From NCBI GenBank assembly GCA_030681145.1, contig JAUXXK010000130.1:1-13843 (forward strand): a stretch of DNA of 13,843 nucleotides, written 5' to 3'. Both the position numbers and the translations under genes were made by a program. Each line of letters begins with the position of its first letter. Within the stretch, counting starts at the first letter, position 1. This DNA comes from Methanobacteriaceae archaeon (GTDB lineage: Archaea > Methanobacteriota > Methanobacteria > Methanobacteriales > Methanobacteriaceae). Below the pieces are notes generated by a model that was given only the letters and a program-made list of their open reading frames with translations, ran no database searches and was not told the origin of the DNA. Shown piece after piece: positions 7,072-13,843 of the stretch.

Positions 7072-9180
7072 TTAGAAATGTTTTTCAGCAAATGTAATCT
7101 GAACTGATGTTCCTTTATCAGAAATGAGTTTTAACTCTGAATCAATCTGTAAACTTAAATTATTGATTAACTGCATGCCCAGTGAATTAGTATTTTTATA
7201 ATCTATATCTGAAGGGAATCCAATTCCATCGTCAGAAACTTTCAAATTTATTTTATCATCTTTTAGATGCAGCGAAATGTATATATTGCCCCGAGAATCA
7301 TCAGGAAAGGCATGTTTTAAAGCATTGGTTACCAATTCATTTATAATTAATCCAAGTGGAATAGAAGTATTAATATCAACACTAATGTCTTCTATATCAA
7401 GATGTAAGTGAATTTTATCAGGATTAGTAACGTAAGCATCAAAAAGATTATTTGAAAGTGTTCTGATATAGTCCCCCATATCAATTTTTTTCAGGTCCGT
7501 TGATTGGTACAATTTCTCATGAATAAGTGCCATGGATTTAGCCCTGTTTTGACTTTCTTTAAAAATACCACGAGCTTCCTCGTCTTTAATATAACTTGAT
7601 TGGATGTTTAATAAACTAGATATAATCATCAGATTATTTTTTACCCTGTGATGAATTTCTTTTAGTAACAGTTCTTTTTCAGTTAGTGAAATTTTCAATT
7701 CATCTTCAGCAAGTTTTCTCTTAGTAATATCATTTGCAATAACCAAAATAGCAAAATTAGATCCTTCTTTTTTAATAACTGCATTATAAATATCAATCCA
7801 ATGCTCATTGCCATTCATATCTGTTACATTGCTTTGATAAGGTGCTATTTGACCACCACTCAAAAGTTTTTCAATATTTTTCTTAAGCCTTGGAATATTT
7901 TCAGGGATTAATATGGGTAATTCATAAAAGAACTTTCCACGCAGTGAATCCGTGCCCATACCAATGATATTTTCTAAAGTTCTATTAATCTCCATTATTT
8001 TACCATCTAAATCTAAAAGAACTATATAGTCCGGAGAAAATTGGAACAGAGTCCTGTAACGTTCTTCACTTTCTTTAAGTTGGGTTTCATGAATTTTTCT
8101 TTCTGTAATATCTCTAGCTACCGAAAGAGCAACTTTATTATTTTCTAATTCAAACAAATGGGAGTTTATTTCAACTGGAATTTCTTTACCACTTTTTGTC
8201 CGATAAACTCGCTCAAAGGTGATTTGGCCATCAGTTAAAAGCTTTTGAATAAGGATTTTATTACCACTATCTTGAGTACCAATATCCCTAGGTGACATCA
8301 TCTTAAATTCTTCTTTAGAATATCCCATTTTATTCAAAGCAATATCATTAACCTCAATGAAATTTCCAGCTTTTCCATCAGGTTCAATGTTAATCAAAGT
8401 AATAATATCATTGACTTCATTAAAAACTGTCCGAAACTTTTTTTCATTTTCCCTAATTACTTTTTCAGCTTGCTTCCTTTCAGTAATATCCCTGATAATA
8501 GCCGTGAAAAATAGATTTTTGTCTGATTTCCAATTCACTATTGAAATTTCAATAGGAAACTCAGTTCCATCAGATTTAATAGCATATAAATCATCTAATA
8601 GTGAAGAATCCAGGCTGATATTGGCTTTATCAATATCTAAAAAAATTTTTTGTATTGGTTCAATATATCTATCCGGTATAAGTGATATTATAGATCTATT
8701 CAAGAAATCTTGCTCAGATAACCTAAACATCGATTCAGCGCCTTTATTGCATGAAACAATTTTTCCATCAGAAGAAAATAACAATATTGCCTCCTTTGCT
8801 GAGTTAAATACTGAACGATATTTTGCCTCGCTTTCTTTTAAAGTCTGGTTTGATTTTTCCATCTGCTCGGATAAAGTAATAACCACCACAGTTACAAAAA
8901 AGAAAATAATAATACGAGCAAAATCTTCTAAGGGAATACTAAATGATTTCCATAAATTTGTAATTATTAAAAAACTTGCCAGCAACGAAGTTACAATTAA
9001 TGCTTTTCTTTTCCACCAGATAGATGCCAGAATTATAGGAATATAAAAAAAATGAGTGAAAACAACTTCTTTATCAAGAATTATGTGGAAAAAAAAGGTT
9101 AATATCCAACAAAGCCCTATTAAAACTGATATAAATGCAATTTTATAACGTTCATTAAGAGATTTGTTACTTAGTTCCAT
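7072..9180 (-). CDS. Membrane PAS-domain sensor histidine kinase (HisKA_2 type)
   Basis: A 702-residue sensor kinase. About four hydrophobic helices (14-34, 41-56, 60-78, 86-105) form an N-terminal membrane domain with almost no extracellular loop. Three PAS domains follow at about 116-236, 246-362 and 372-489; each ends in the DIT-x-R-K motif that marks the PAS/PAC boundary. The dimerisation helix carries EIHHRVKNN (509-516), with H510/H511 the phospho-acceptor region typical of HisKA_2 kinases. The ATPase domain has the N-box around INELVTNALKHAFP (613-626), the G1 loop SDDGIGFP (649-656) and SLGMQLI (666-672). All catalytic motifs look intact. No haem or flavin site can be assigned from sequence, so the signal is unknown. 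No response regulator adjoins it. The start is supported by GGTGA 4 bases upstream. Such PAS kinases are numerous in Methanobacterium. Confidence 0.94.
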   Translation of the reverse strand: MELSNKSLNERYKIAFISVLIGLCWILTFFFHIILDKEVVFTHFFYIPIILASIWWKRKALIVTSLLASFLIITNLWKSFSIPLEDFARIIIFFFVTVVVITLSEQMEKSNQTLKESEAKYRSVFNSAKEAILLFSSDGKIVSCNKGAESMFRLSEQDFLNRSIISLIPDRYIEPIQKIFLDIDKANISLDSSLLDDLYAIKSDGTEFPIEISIVNWKSDKNLFFTAIIRDITERKQAEKVIRENEKKFRTVFNEVNDIITLINIEPDGKAGNFIEVNDIALNKMGYSKEEFKMMSPRDIGTQDSGNKILIQKLLTDGQITFERVYRTKSGKEIPVEINSHLFELENNKVALSVARDITERKIHETQLKESEERYRTLFQFSPDYIVLLDLDGKIMEINRTLENIIGMGTDSLRGKFFYELPILIPENIPRLKKNIEKLLSGGQIAPYQSNVTDMNGNEHWIDIYNAVIKKEGSNFAILVIANDITKRKLAEDELKISLTEKELLLKEIHHRVKNNLMIISSLLNIQSSYIKDEEARGIFKESQNRAKSMALIHEKLYQSTDLKKIDMGDYIRTLSNNLFDAYVTNPDKIHLHLDIEDISVDINTSIPLGLIINELVTNALKHAFPDDSRGNIYISLHLKDDKINLKVSDDGIGFPSDIDYKNTNSLGMQLINNLSLQIDSELKLISDKGTSVQITFAEKHF

Positions 9181-9409
9181 TGATTCACCACTAATAAATA
9201 TATTTAATATATATTATTCCATCCTTTAATAAATTATATCTACGGTTAGTATTTCATTAATTTGATTAATTAAAAAACAGAATTTATTTCAGATCATAAG
9301 CCTTATAAAACCAAATTTAAATCATTTAATAATTTTTATTAGCTTTTTATAATTATTAATAAAAAATACTGGATTTAGGACAATTTAAAATGAAAAATCA
9401 AAGTTAGGG

Positions 9410-9424
9410 GAAAAGGTTATATAG
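9410..9424 (+). promoter_or_regulatory. BRE/TATA promoter of the tRNA pair
   Basis: GAAAAGG (BRE-like, 9410-9416) followed by TTATATAG (9417-9424). The expected start near 9446 is about 12 bases before tRNA-Val, giving a short 5' leader for RNase P to remove. Confidence 0.7.
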
Positions 9425-9457
9425 GAAAATAACTATAATGAAAAAAGACGCCCTTTA

Positions 9458-9529
<72 letters not shown>

Positions 9530-9530
9530 T

Positions 9531-9606
<76 letters not shown>

Positions 9607-9609
9607 AAC

Positions 9610-9624
9610 TTTTTTTATTTTTTT
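9610..9624 (+). terminator. T-tract terminator of the tRNA pair
   Basis: T7 (9610-9616), A, T7 (9618-9624) begins six bases after the tRNA-Phe discriminator; a strong archaeal U-tract terminator. Confidence 0.8.
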
Positions 9625-9679
9625 AGAGAAAATATTTATTTATGTCTTTAGAAATATATTTTTGACTCATTTATTTATT

Positions 9680-9695
9680 AAAAAAAGAATAAAAA
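9680..9695 (-). terminator. T-tract terminator of the zinc-ribbon membrane protein gene
   Basis: On the minus strand a T5 run (9691-9695) and a T7 run (9680-9686) follow about 25-40 bases after the stop at 9719. Confidence 0.5.
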
Positions 9696-9718
9696 TTTCG
9701 AAAATATTTATAAATTAA

Positions 9719-10477
9719 TTAACTTTTAAAAATTAATTTTCTGATAGCGATTCCTGAAAATCCTCCAAAAGAGGTTAAAGATACAAATATGGATCCCATA
9801 ACCATAATGGCCATTAATATTAATGACATGCCCATTAAATTATTTATATATAAAATTGTAACTAACACAATCAATAAACCCATTAGGAACCCATTAAGAA
9901 GTCCATCCCCATAACTTCGACTACCACCAATAAATGATGCTAATGCTCCTCCACTTACTGAAATAACAAATAAAATTATATATAATTCAAAACCAAGAAT
10001 CGAAACTGTGGTCAAGATATTACCTGTGGAGCTGAATACATTTACAGCTTTTAAATAAAGATAATCAAAGAATAAAACATAAGAAATTAAACAACAAGAA
10101 ATAGTTAAACATAATCCTGCAAAAAGACCAACAAAACTAATTCTTTCTAAAAATGCCGGTTTTGATATTTTTAGACGACTGTATTCCTGTTCATAATCAA
10201 AATTATTGCTATTTTTACTCAAACTACGATTACCATAGGAATAATTATAATCATAATCATCTTTTTTACTGCTTTTCCTGCTGCCAAACCCCCCCCTTTT
10301 CTTAGTGGATTTGGAATTATTTTGATGATAAAAAGCAGGGTTATCTTCTAAAAAATTCTGAAGAGAATTAAAGTATTTTAATTCACCTCCACATTGACAT
10401 ACATCAAAATCATCAAGGGACTCACCCTCTTCTAATTCATAGTATCCCCCACAATCATCACATTCTAAAAAAGGCAT
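9719..10477 (-). CDS. Zinc-ribbon membrane protein of unknown function
   Basis: A 252-residue protein in three parts. The N-terminus is a small zinc ribbon with C-x2-C in LECDDCGGYYEL and C-x-C in VCQCGGEL; this ribbon recurs in Methanobacteriales membrane proteins. A Lys/Ser/Tyr/Asp-rich low-complexity linker follows (about 50-100). The C-terminal half has about four hydrophobic helices, counting from M5: about 113-139, 151-174, 190-210 and 215-234. No catalytic motif is visible and no function can be assigned. An ATG four codons upstream (10489) would give 256 residues, but GGTGA (10482-10486) lies inside that extension and sits 4 bases before the ATG at 10477, the spacing used elsewhere here, so 10477 is preferred. 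The linker contains a G8 run on the coding strand. It appears to be a single gene with TATA-like sequence near 10522-10533. Confidence 0.8.
   Translation of the reverse strand: MPFLECDDCGGYYELEEGESLDDFDVCQCGGELKYFNSLQNFLEDNPAFYHQNNSKSTKKRGGFGSRKSSKKDDYDYNYSYGNRSLSKNSNNFDYEQEYSRLKISKPAFLERISFVGLFAGLCLTISCCLISYVLFFDYLYLKAVNVFSSTGNILTTVSILGFELYIILFVISVSGGALASFIGGSRSYGDGLLNGFLMGLLIVLVTILYINNLMGMSLILMAIMVMGSIFVSLTSFGGFSGIAIRKLIFKS
10289..10296. repeat. C8/G8 homopolymer inside the zinc-ribbon membrane protein gene
   Basis: Eight G on the coding strand encode the end of Arg and two Gly in the linker (KKRGGFG). Reading the shifted frames directly, losing one G leads to TGA after about 24 codons and gaining one leads to TAA after about 10. 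Either product keeps the zinc ribbon and loses all membrane helices. Confidence 0.8.
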
Positions 10478-10696
10478 CATATCACCCAAAAATATCTTAT
10501 AAAAATGATTATGTTAAAGTAATATATATTTATTTGTTTTTATTTCCTTTATTTTGTATTATGATAAGTCAAAATTGCAGATTTTCAACCAACATCTGAA
10601 AGGATTACTAATAAAACAGATGAACATTTTAAAACTTTAGATTATATTAAAACTAATAATATAAAGTCAAAAATCAGATTTCAAATTATCAAAATG

Positions 10697-10711
10697 AAAA
10701 AAAGTAAAAAA
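10697..10711 (-). terminator. T-tract terminator of the tRNA methylthiotransferase gene
   Basis: On the minus strand T6 (10706-10711) and T7 (10697-10703) runs lie 16-30 bases after the stop codon. Confidence 0.6.
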
Positions 10712-10726
10712 GGCCATTAAAGTCCA

Positions 10727-11998
10727 TTATTCCAAGGATTTTAGATATGTACTAGTGGCCTCTGAAATTTTTACTACTCTAAAAGAGCCAACTTCTGCAT
10801 TTTGAACAACTACCGGCATGTAAGAGTTAGTCCGCCCAATAAATCCTCCTTTACTCCCTTTTTCAACAATTAAAACTTTTTGAGAAGTTCCAATAAGTTT
10901 TAAATTATCTTCCTGAGTAATTTCAGATTTAAGAGATTCTATATATTTGGAACGTCTTTTAAGATCAGTGAAATGAATTTCGTCCAGCGCAGAAGATTCA
11001 GCCCCATGCCTATGCTTATATTTAGAAAGATGGATAAAATTAGGTTTAATTTCCATTAAAAGGTCACAAGTATCCTTAAAAGCATCATCATCCTCAGTAG
11101 GATAGCCTACAATAATATCAGTAGCAATAGATATTTCCGGGATTTTTTCTCTGAATGCCATGATAATCTCTTTAAATTCTTTTACTGTATGATCACGACG
11201 CATATCCTGTAATACTTGGTCATTTCCACTCTGGATTGGTATATGGATAAATTTATATACTTTTTCTGAGTTAAATGCTTCAATCAAGCCATCCACATCA
11301 TCCATCATATTTTTAGGATGCATCATTCCTATGCGGATTCTGAAATTACCATCCATTGCGGATATTTCTTTAATTATGTCTGAAAGTTTTTCACCAGTTT
11401 CTTTACCATATGCAGCAGTGTCTTGTGCCGTTAACTGAATTTCTACACAGCCTTCTTTCAATGCTTGGCTAGCTTCTTTTTTAATAGCAGATAAAGAATA
11501 ACTTTGTAGGCCTCCTCGTGCAAATCGGGTGCAACAATAACTACATTTGCCCAAGCATCCCTCACATATTTGGATTATGTGTATAAATGGATTAGATCTG
11601 AGTTTAGGAAGTCCTACTTTTTCTTCTCGTGAAAAACCAGTCATTCTGATATTTTGTCCATTCATCACCGATTCTACAACTTCTGGAGCTTTTTTAACTT
11701 GGTGTGGGCCTATCCAGCTTGCTTCGGGCGAAATCTTGTGAAGTTTTTCTGGTTCTATTTCCACCATACACCCCGCTACAATGAGCTTTTTTTCGGGAAA
11801 ATCTTGGCCAAATTTTTTTATTTTGTTTATAACCTTGTGTTCAGTAGGATGTTTCACATAACACGTGTTAATAATAGCCACTTCTGATTCCTCTATAGAA
11901 TTAACAATTTCAGCATCATTTTCCTTTAACAAACCCGCCATTATTTGGGAATCCGCCTGATTAAATGTACAACCCAATGTTTCAATGTAAACTTTCAT
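10727..11998 (-). CDS. Archaeal MiaB-like tRNA methylthiotransferase (e-MtaB type, t6A37 to ms2t6A37)
   Basis: A 423-residue radical SAM enzyme that should add a methylthio group to t6A at position 37, next to the anticodon, stabilising codon pairing. The N-terminal UPF0004 domain holds the auxiliary-cluster cysteines C10, C46 and C77 (ETLGCTFNQADS, INTCYVKH, VAGCMVE). The radical SAM cluster is C148-x3-C152-x2-C155 in CEGCLGKCSYCCTRFARG. A C-terminal TRAM domain (about 365-420) should bind RNA. Motifs such as GCTFNQADSQ and the length fit the archaeal/eukaryotic e-MtaB (CDKAL1-like) group rather than bacterial MiaB or RimO; this subgroup call is inferred from motifs. CGTGA sits 4 bases before the ATG. 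TATA-like ATATAAAC near 12026-12035 gives it its own promoter. Confidence 0.92.
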   Translation of the reverse strand: MKVYIETLGCTFNQADSQIMAGLLKENDAEIVNSIEESEVAIINTCYVKHPTEHKVINKIKKFGQDFPEKKLIVAGCMVEIEPEKLHKISPEASWIGPHQVKKAPEVVESVMNGQNIRMTGFSREEKVGLPKLRSNPFIHIIQICEGCLGKCSYCCTRFARGGLQSYSLSAIKKEASQALKEGCVEIQLTAQDTAAYGKETGEKLSDIIKEISAMDGNFRIRIGMMHPKNMMDDVDGLIEAFNSEKVYKFIHIPIQSGNDQVLQDMRRDHTVKEFKEIIMAFREKIPEISIATDIIVGYPTEDDDAFKDTCDLLMEIKPNFIHLSKYKHRHGAESSALDEIHFTDLKRRSKYIESLKSEITQEDNLKLIGTSQKVLIVEKGSKGGFIGRTNSYMPVVVQNAEVGSFRVVKISEATSTYLKSLE

Positions 11999-12288
11999 TT
12001 TATCACGATAATATTAAATTTAAGTTTATATGAGTATTAAAATCGATTAATTATAATTCTAAATAATTTCAAAAAAATCTTAAAGAGAAGTATAATTTAT
12101 TTATACATATATACTAAAAAATAGGAAGTAGTATTTTCTTAATTTCAAGTATAATTTAACAATTGTTTATATAGAGATTATGATATTTAAAATAATATAC
12201 AAATTATTCTATTTTATTGAAGTGTGTTAAAAAGCATTTTAGGATATTCAAAGTAATTAATAAAAACAAAGGTATTAGAAAAGTTTAA

Positions 12289-12966
12289 TTACCATCCGTG
12301 TTCCCCAATAAGAGGTACAAATGCCACACCACCTAAATTACTAGTTTTAAAAACATCTTGTGTTACTTTTTCCATTAAAATAAGTTCTTGATACTGATCG
12401 ACTGTTCCAACTGGCGCTAAAATCTTACCACCCACTTTAAGCTGAATTTTAAGTGTCTCAGGGATGGAAGGCGCAGCAGCAGTAAGATAAATCCTATCAA
12501 ATGGAGCATCATCTGGCAAACCCAAAGTTCCATCTCCTAAAGTAAGATGCACATTAGAATAGTTAATACGTTTTAAATTATCATTAGCAAGCATATATAG
12601 GCTTTTTAGACGCTCTATAGAGTATAATTCTCCTTTTTCCCCTATTATTTCCGCAACAACTGCAGCATTATAGCCAAACCCCGTTCCGATCTCCATTACT
12701 TTCATTCCCTCTTTAAGTGAAAGTGCTTCACATAAAATTGCCACCATGTGTGGTGCAGAAATAGTTTGACCTTCACCAATAGGTAATGGCCTATCAATAT
12801 AAGCGTAAGGTTTTTGTTGTTCTGGTAAGAACTCTTCTCTAGGAACTGTTACCATTGCATGTTCAACCGGCTTTGTTTTAATATGGCCATTATATAAAAG
12901 ATTTTTTATAAGATTTTGGCGTTCTTTAATTCTTTCATTAAAAAAGTTGTCATGGCGATTTTTCAT
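12289..12966 (-). CDS. pcm: Protein-L-isoaspartate O-methyltransferase (Pcm)
   Basis: A 225-residue cytosolic repair enzyme that methylates L-isoaspartyl residues formed in ageing proteins, using S-adenosylmethionine, so that they can revert to aspartate. The family substrate-loop motif GQTISAPHMVA (about 66-76) and the SAM-binding motif MEIGTGFGYNAA (about 91-102) are intact. GLPDDAPFDRIYLTAAAP is the later family block, and GGKILAPVG follows. Length matches archaeal PIMT plus a charged N-terminal extension. The codon before the ATG is an in-frame TTG at 12967-12969, but CGTGA at 12971-12975 is 4 bases before the ATG, so the ATG at 12966 is preferred. It lies 89 bases after the zinc-finger gene on the same strand; a TATA-like GTTTATAGA (13009-13017) may give it a separate start. 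Confidence 0.95.
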   Translation of the reverse strand: MKNRHDNFFNERIKERQNLIKNLLYNGHIKTKPVEHAMVTVPREEFLPEQQKPYAYIDRPLPIGEGQTISAPHMVAILCEALSLKEGMKVMEIGTGFGYNAAVVAEIIGEKGELYSIERLKSLYMLANDNLKRINYSNVHLTLGDGTLGLPDDAPFDRIYLTAAAPSIPETLKIQLKVGGKILAPVGTVDQYQELILMEKVTQDVFKTSNLGGVAFVPLIGEHGW

Positions 12967-13055
12967 CAAATCACGGTTTATTCAATTAATATTTCACCAA
13001 ATAATAATCTATAAACGAAACAGTGATATAATATATATTAAATCTAATTATATGA

Positions 13056-13682
13056 CTAATCCGATGATTTAACAATATTACTGGTTAAATCATACCTATA
13101 AGGAACTTTATGAGGCAATGGTTTTCCATAAACTCTTTTTATTACAGAAGCTACTGCAAAACCCTTTCTCATTTTACGTTCAATGGTTTTAAGAGAGTTT
13201 ATCCGAAAGTAAACATCTTCTATTTTTACCACATCACCTATGGTAATTATAAAGTCCCTTTCCACATCAACCTTTTTTGATAGAACTCTTCCATGATAAT
13301 CAATTGAAATTCCAAAACGGGCAGGTATGTCCTGAGAGGAGGCCCATATTGTTACTAAATTAAAAGCTTGGGTTTTATTTACACGTGCTCCTCTTTTATT
13401 CTCCAGAGAAGTTATTTTTACGTTTTCTTCACCAACTTTCAGTATATCTCCAACAGATAACATTTCGTCGGGATATATTTGAATAAAATCTTTTTTGGAT
13501 TTTTCATGTTCACTTATGATTACTCTGAAATTAGTCGGTTTATCATGAGTTAAAGTTTTTCTAAAAACAGTTTCACAATCATTACACTTTAAAATTAGTT
13601 TTTCTATTTCTTGAGTTTTAGAAGATTCATTTTTTGATTTCAAAATCTCAATATAATCAGATCCACAAATGGGACATCTCAT
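13056..13682 (-). CDS. Archaeal zinc-finger protein, HVO_0476/COG1326 family, function unknown
   Basis: A 208-residue soluble protein. The N-terminal zinc ribbon has C3-x2-C6 (RCPICGSDY) and C33-x2-C36 (LKCNDCETVF), followed by a strand at 50-56. The rest is a beta-rich region with two similar halves, around DEMLSVGDILKVGEENVKITSLE (72-94) and FIITIGDVVKIEDVYFRINSLK (143-164). This apparent internal duplication resembles small barrel modules seen in nucleic-acid-binding proteins. The C-terminus is basic (RKMRKGFAVASVIKRVYGK). The family is conserved in Euryarchaeota; no biochemical function is known to me. Nucleic-acid binding is an inference from ribbon and charge. The ribosome site is GAGGT at 13691-13695, 8 bases upstream. 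It is followed by pcm on the same strand and may be co-transcribed with it. Confidence 0.85.
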   Translation of the reverse strand: MRCPICGSDYIEILKSKNESSKTQEIEKLILKCNDCETVFRKTLTHDKPTNFRVIISEHEKSKKDFIQIYPDEMLSVGDILKVGEENVKITSLENKRGARVNKTQAFNLVTIWASSQDIPARFGISIDYHGRVLSKKVDVERDFIITIGDVVKIEDVYFRINSLKTIERKMRKGFAVASVIKRVYGKPLPHKVPYRYDLTSNIVKSSD

Positions 13683-13843
13683 TTTCTGTTACCTCATATC
13701 TGTATTTAATTAATTTAATATATCATTACTTGAATTTATCTTTATTTATATTAAAAAAAAATAAATCTTATTTAAATAAAATAGTAAAACTCACAGGAAT
13801 ACTTGCGAACAATAATCAAAAATATTTTTAAAATAATTCAATT
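13683..13843. other. AT-rich upstream region of the zinc-finger gene; no gene seen
   Basis: This end of the window holds the ribosome site and a TATA-like GATATATTAAAT (minus strand, about 13717-13728) for the zinc-finger gene. The rest is A/T-rich with long A and T runs. A plus-strand open frame that crosses into it from antisense of the zinc-finger gene has no ribosome site and looks spurious. Confidence 0.5.

Noticed and set aside
8357..9046. A 229-codon plus-strand open frame
   Set aside because: It lies wholly antisense to the histidine kinase, whose PAS domains are clear. It has no ribosome site, and its translation is the Phe/Ile/Ser-rich shadow expected here.
9181..9457. A 277-base spacer checked for a small gene or RNA
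   Set aside because: Only the kinase promoter and ribosome site (minus) and the tRNA promoter (plus) are recognisable.
11999..12288. A 290-base spacer with a repeated AAGTATAATTTA (12088-12099 and 12147-12158) and an ATACTA/TAGTAT hairpin (12111-12134)
   Set aside because: All frames I read carry many stops. The repeats are short and A/T-only or nearly so, expected by chance. It holds the methylthiotransferase promoter and the pcm 3' end; no RNA gene can be supported.
13634..13831. A 65-codon plus-strand open frame at the window end
   Set aside because: It begins antisense to the zinc-finger gene, continues into AT-rich spacer, and shows no ribosome site or recognisable motif.

Overview
The window looks like ordinary chromosome of a low-GC methanogenic archaeon, most likely of the order Methanobacteriales (Methanobacterium or a close relative). 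The evidence is an HMf-type archaeal histone, the F420-biosynthesis radical SAM enzyme CofH, archaeal Elp3, an archaeal MiaB-like tRNA methylthiotransferase, two tRNA genes without encoded CCA, TATA/BRE-like promoters, T-tract terminators and GGTGA ribosome-binding sites. The genus is an inference. I see no transposase, integrase, phage gene, CRISPR array or rRNA.

Layout: (1) 1-4616, plus strand: small heat-shock protein, membrane site-2 protease with two CBS domains, Elp3, deoxyribose-phosphate aldolase (DeoC) and a small cyclophilin-fold protein. (2) 4677-5792, minus: cofH, convergent with region 1 and divergent from the histone gene. (3) 5946-6898, plus: histone and rubrerythrin, each with its own promoter and T-rich terminator. 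(4) 7072-9180, minus: a membrane histidine kinase with three PAS domains and a HisKA_2-type core; no response regulator lies nearby. (5) 9458-9604, plus: tRNA-Val(GAC) and tRNA-Phe(GAA), two bases apart. (6) 9719-13682, minus: a zinc-ribbon membrane protein of unknown function, a MiaB-like tRNA methylthiotransferase, protein-L-isoaspartate methyltransferase (pcm) and an archaeal zinc-finger protein (HVO_0476/COG1326 type). The last 160 bases hold only the promoter region of that gene.

The genes are mostly single transcription units with AT-rich spacers, not one pathway operon. Two themes recur. One is tRNA: two tRNA genes and two anticodon-loop modification enzymes (Elp3 at U34, the methylthiotransferase at A37). 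The other is stress and protein maintenance: small Hsp, rubrerythrin, Pcm and the membrane protease. Three of the enzymes are radical SAM proteins.

No new multi-gene system is evident. The points most worth a second look are a G8 tract inside the zinc-ribbon membrane protein gene where a one-base slip either way truncates it, a C9 tract between convergent genes, a strict GGTGA-N4-ATG start signature that fixes two starts, a probable leaderless cofH transcript, a 17-bp direct repeat in front of rubrerythrin, the 2-nt tRNA spacer, and a start-less 50-codon open stretch that may be a gene remnant.
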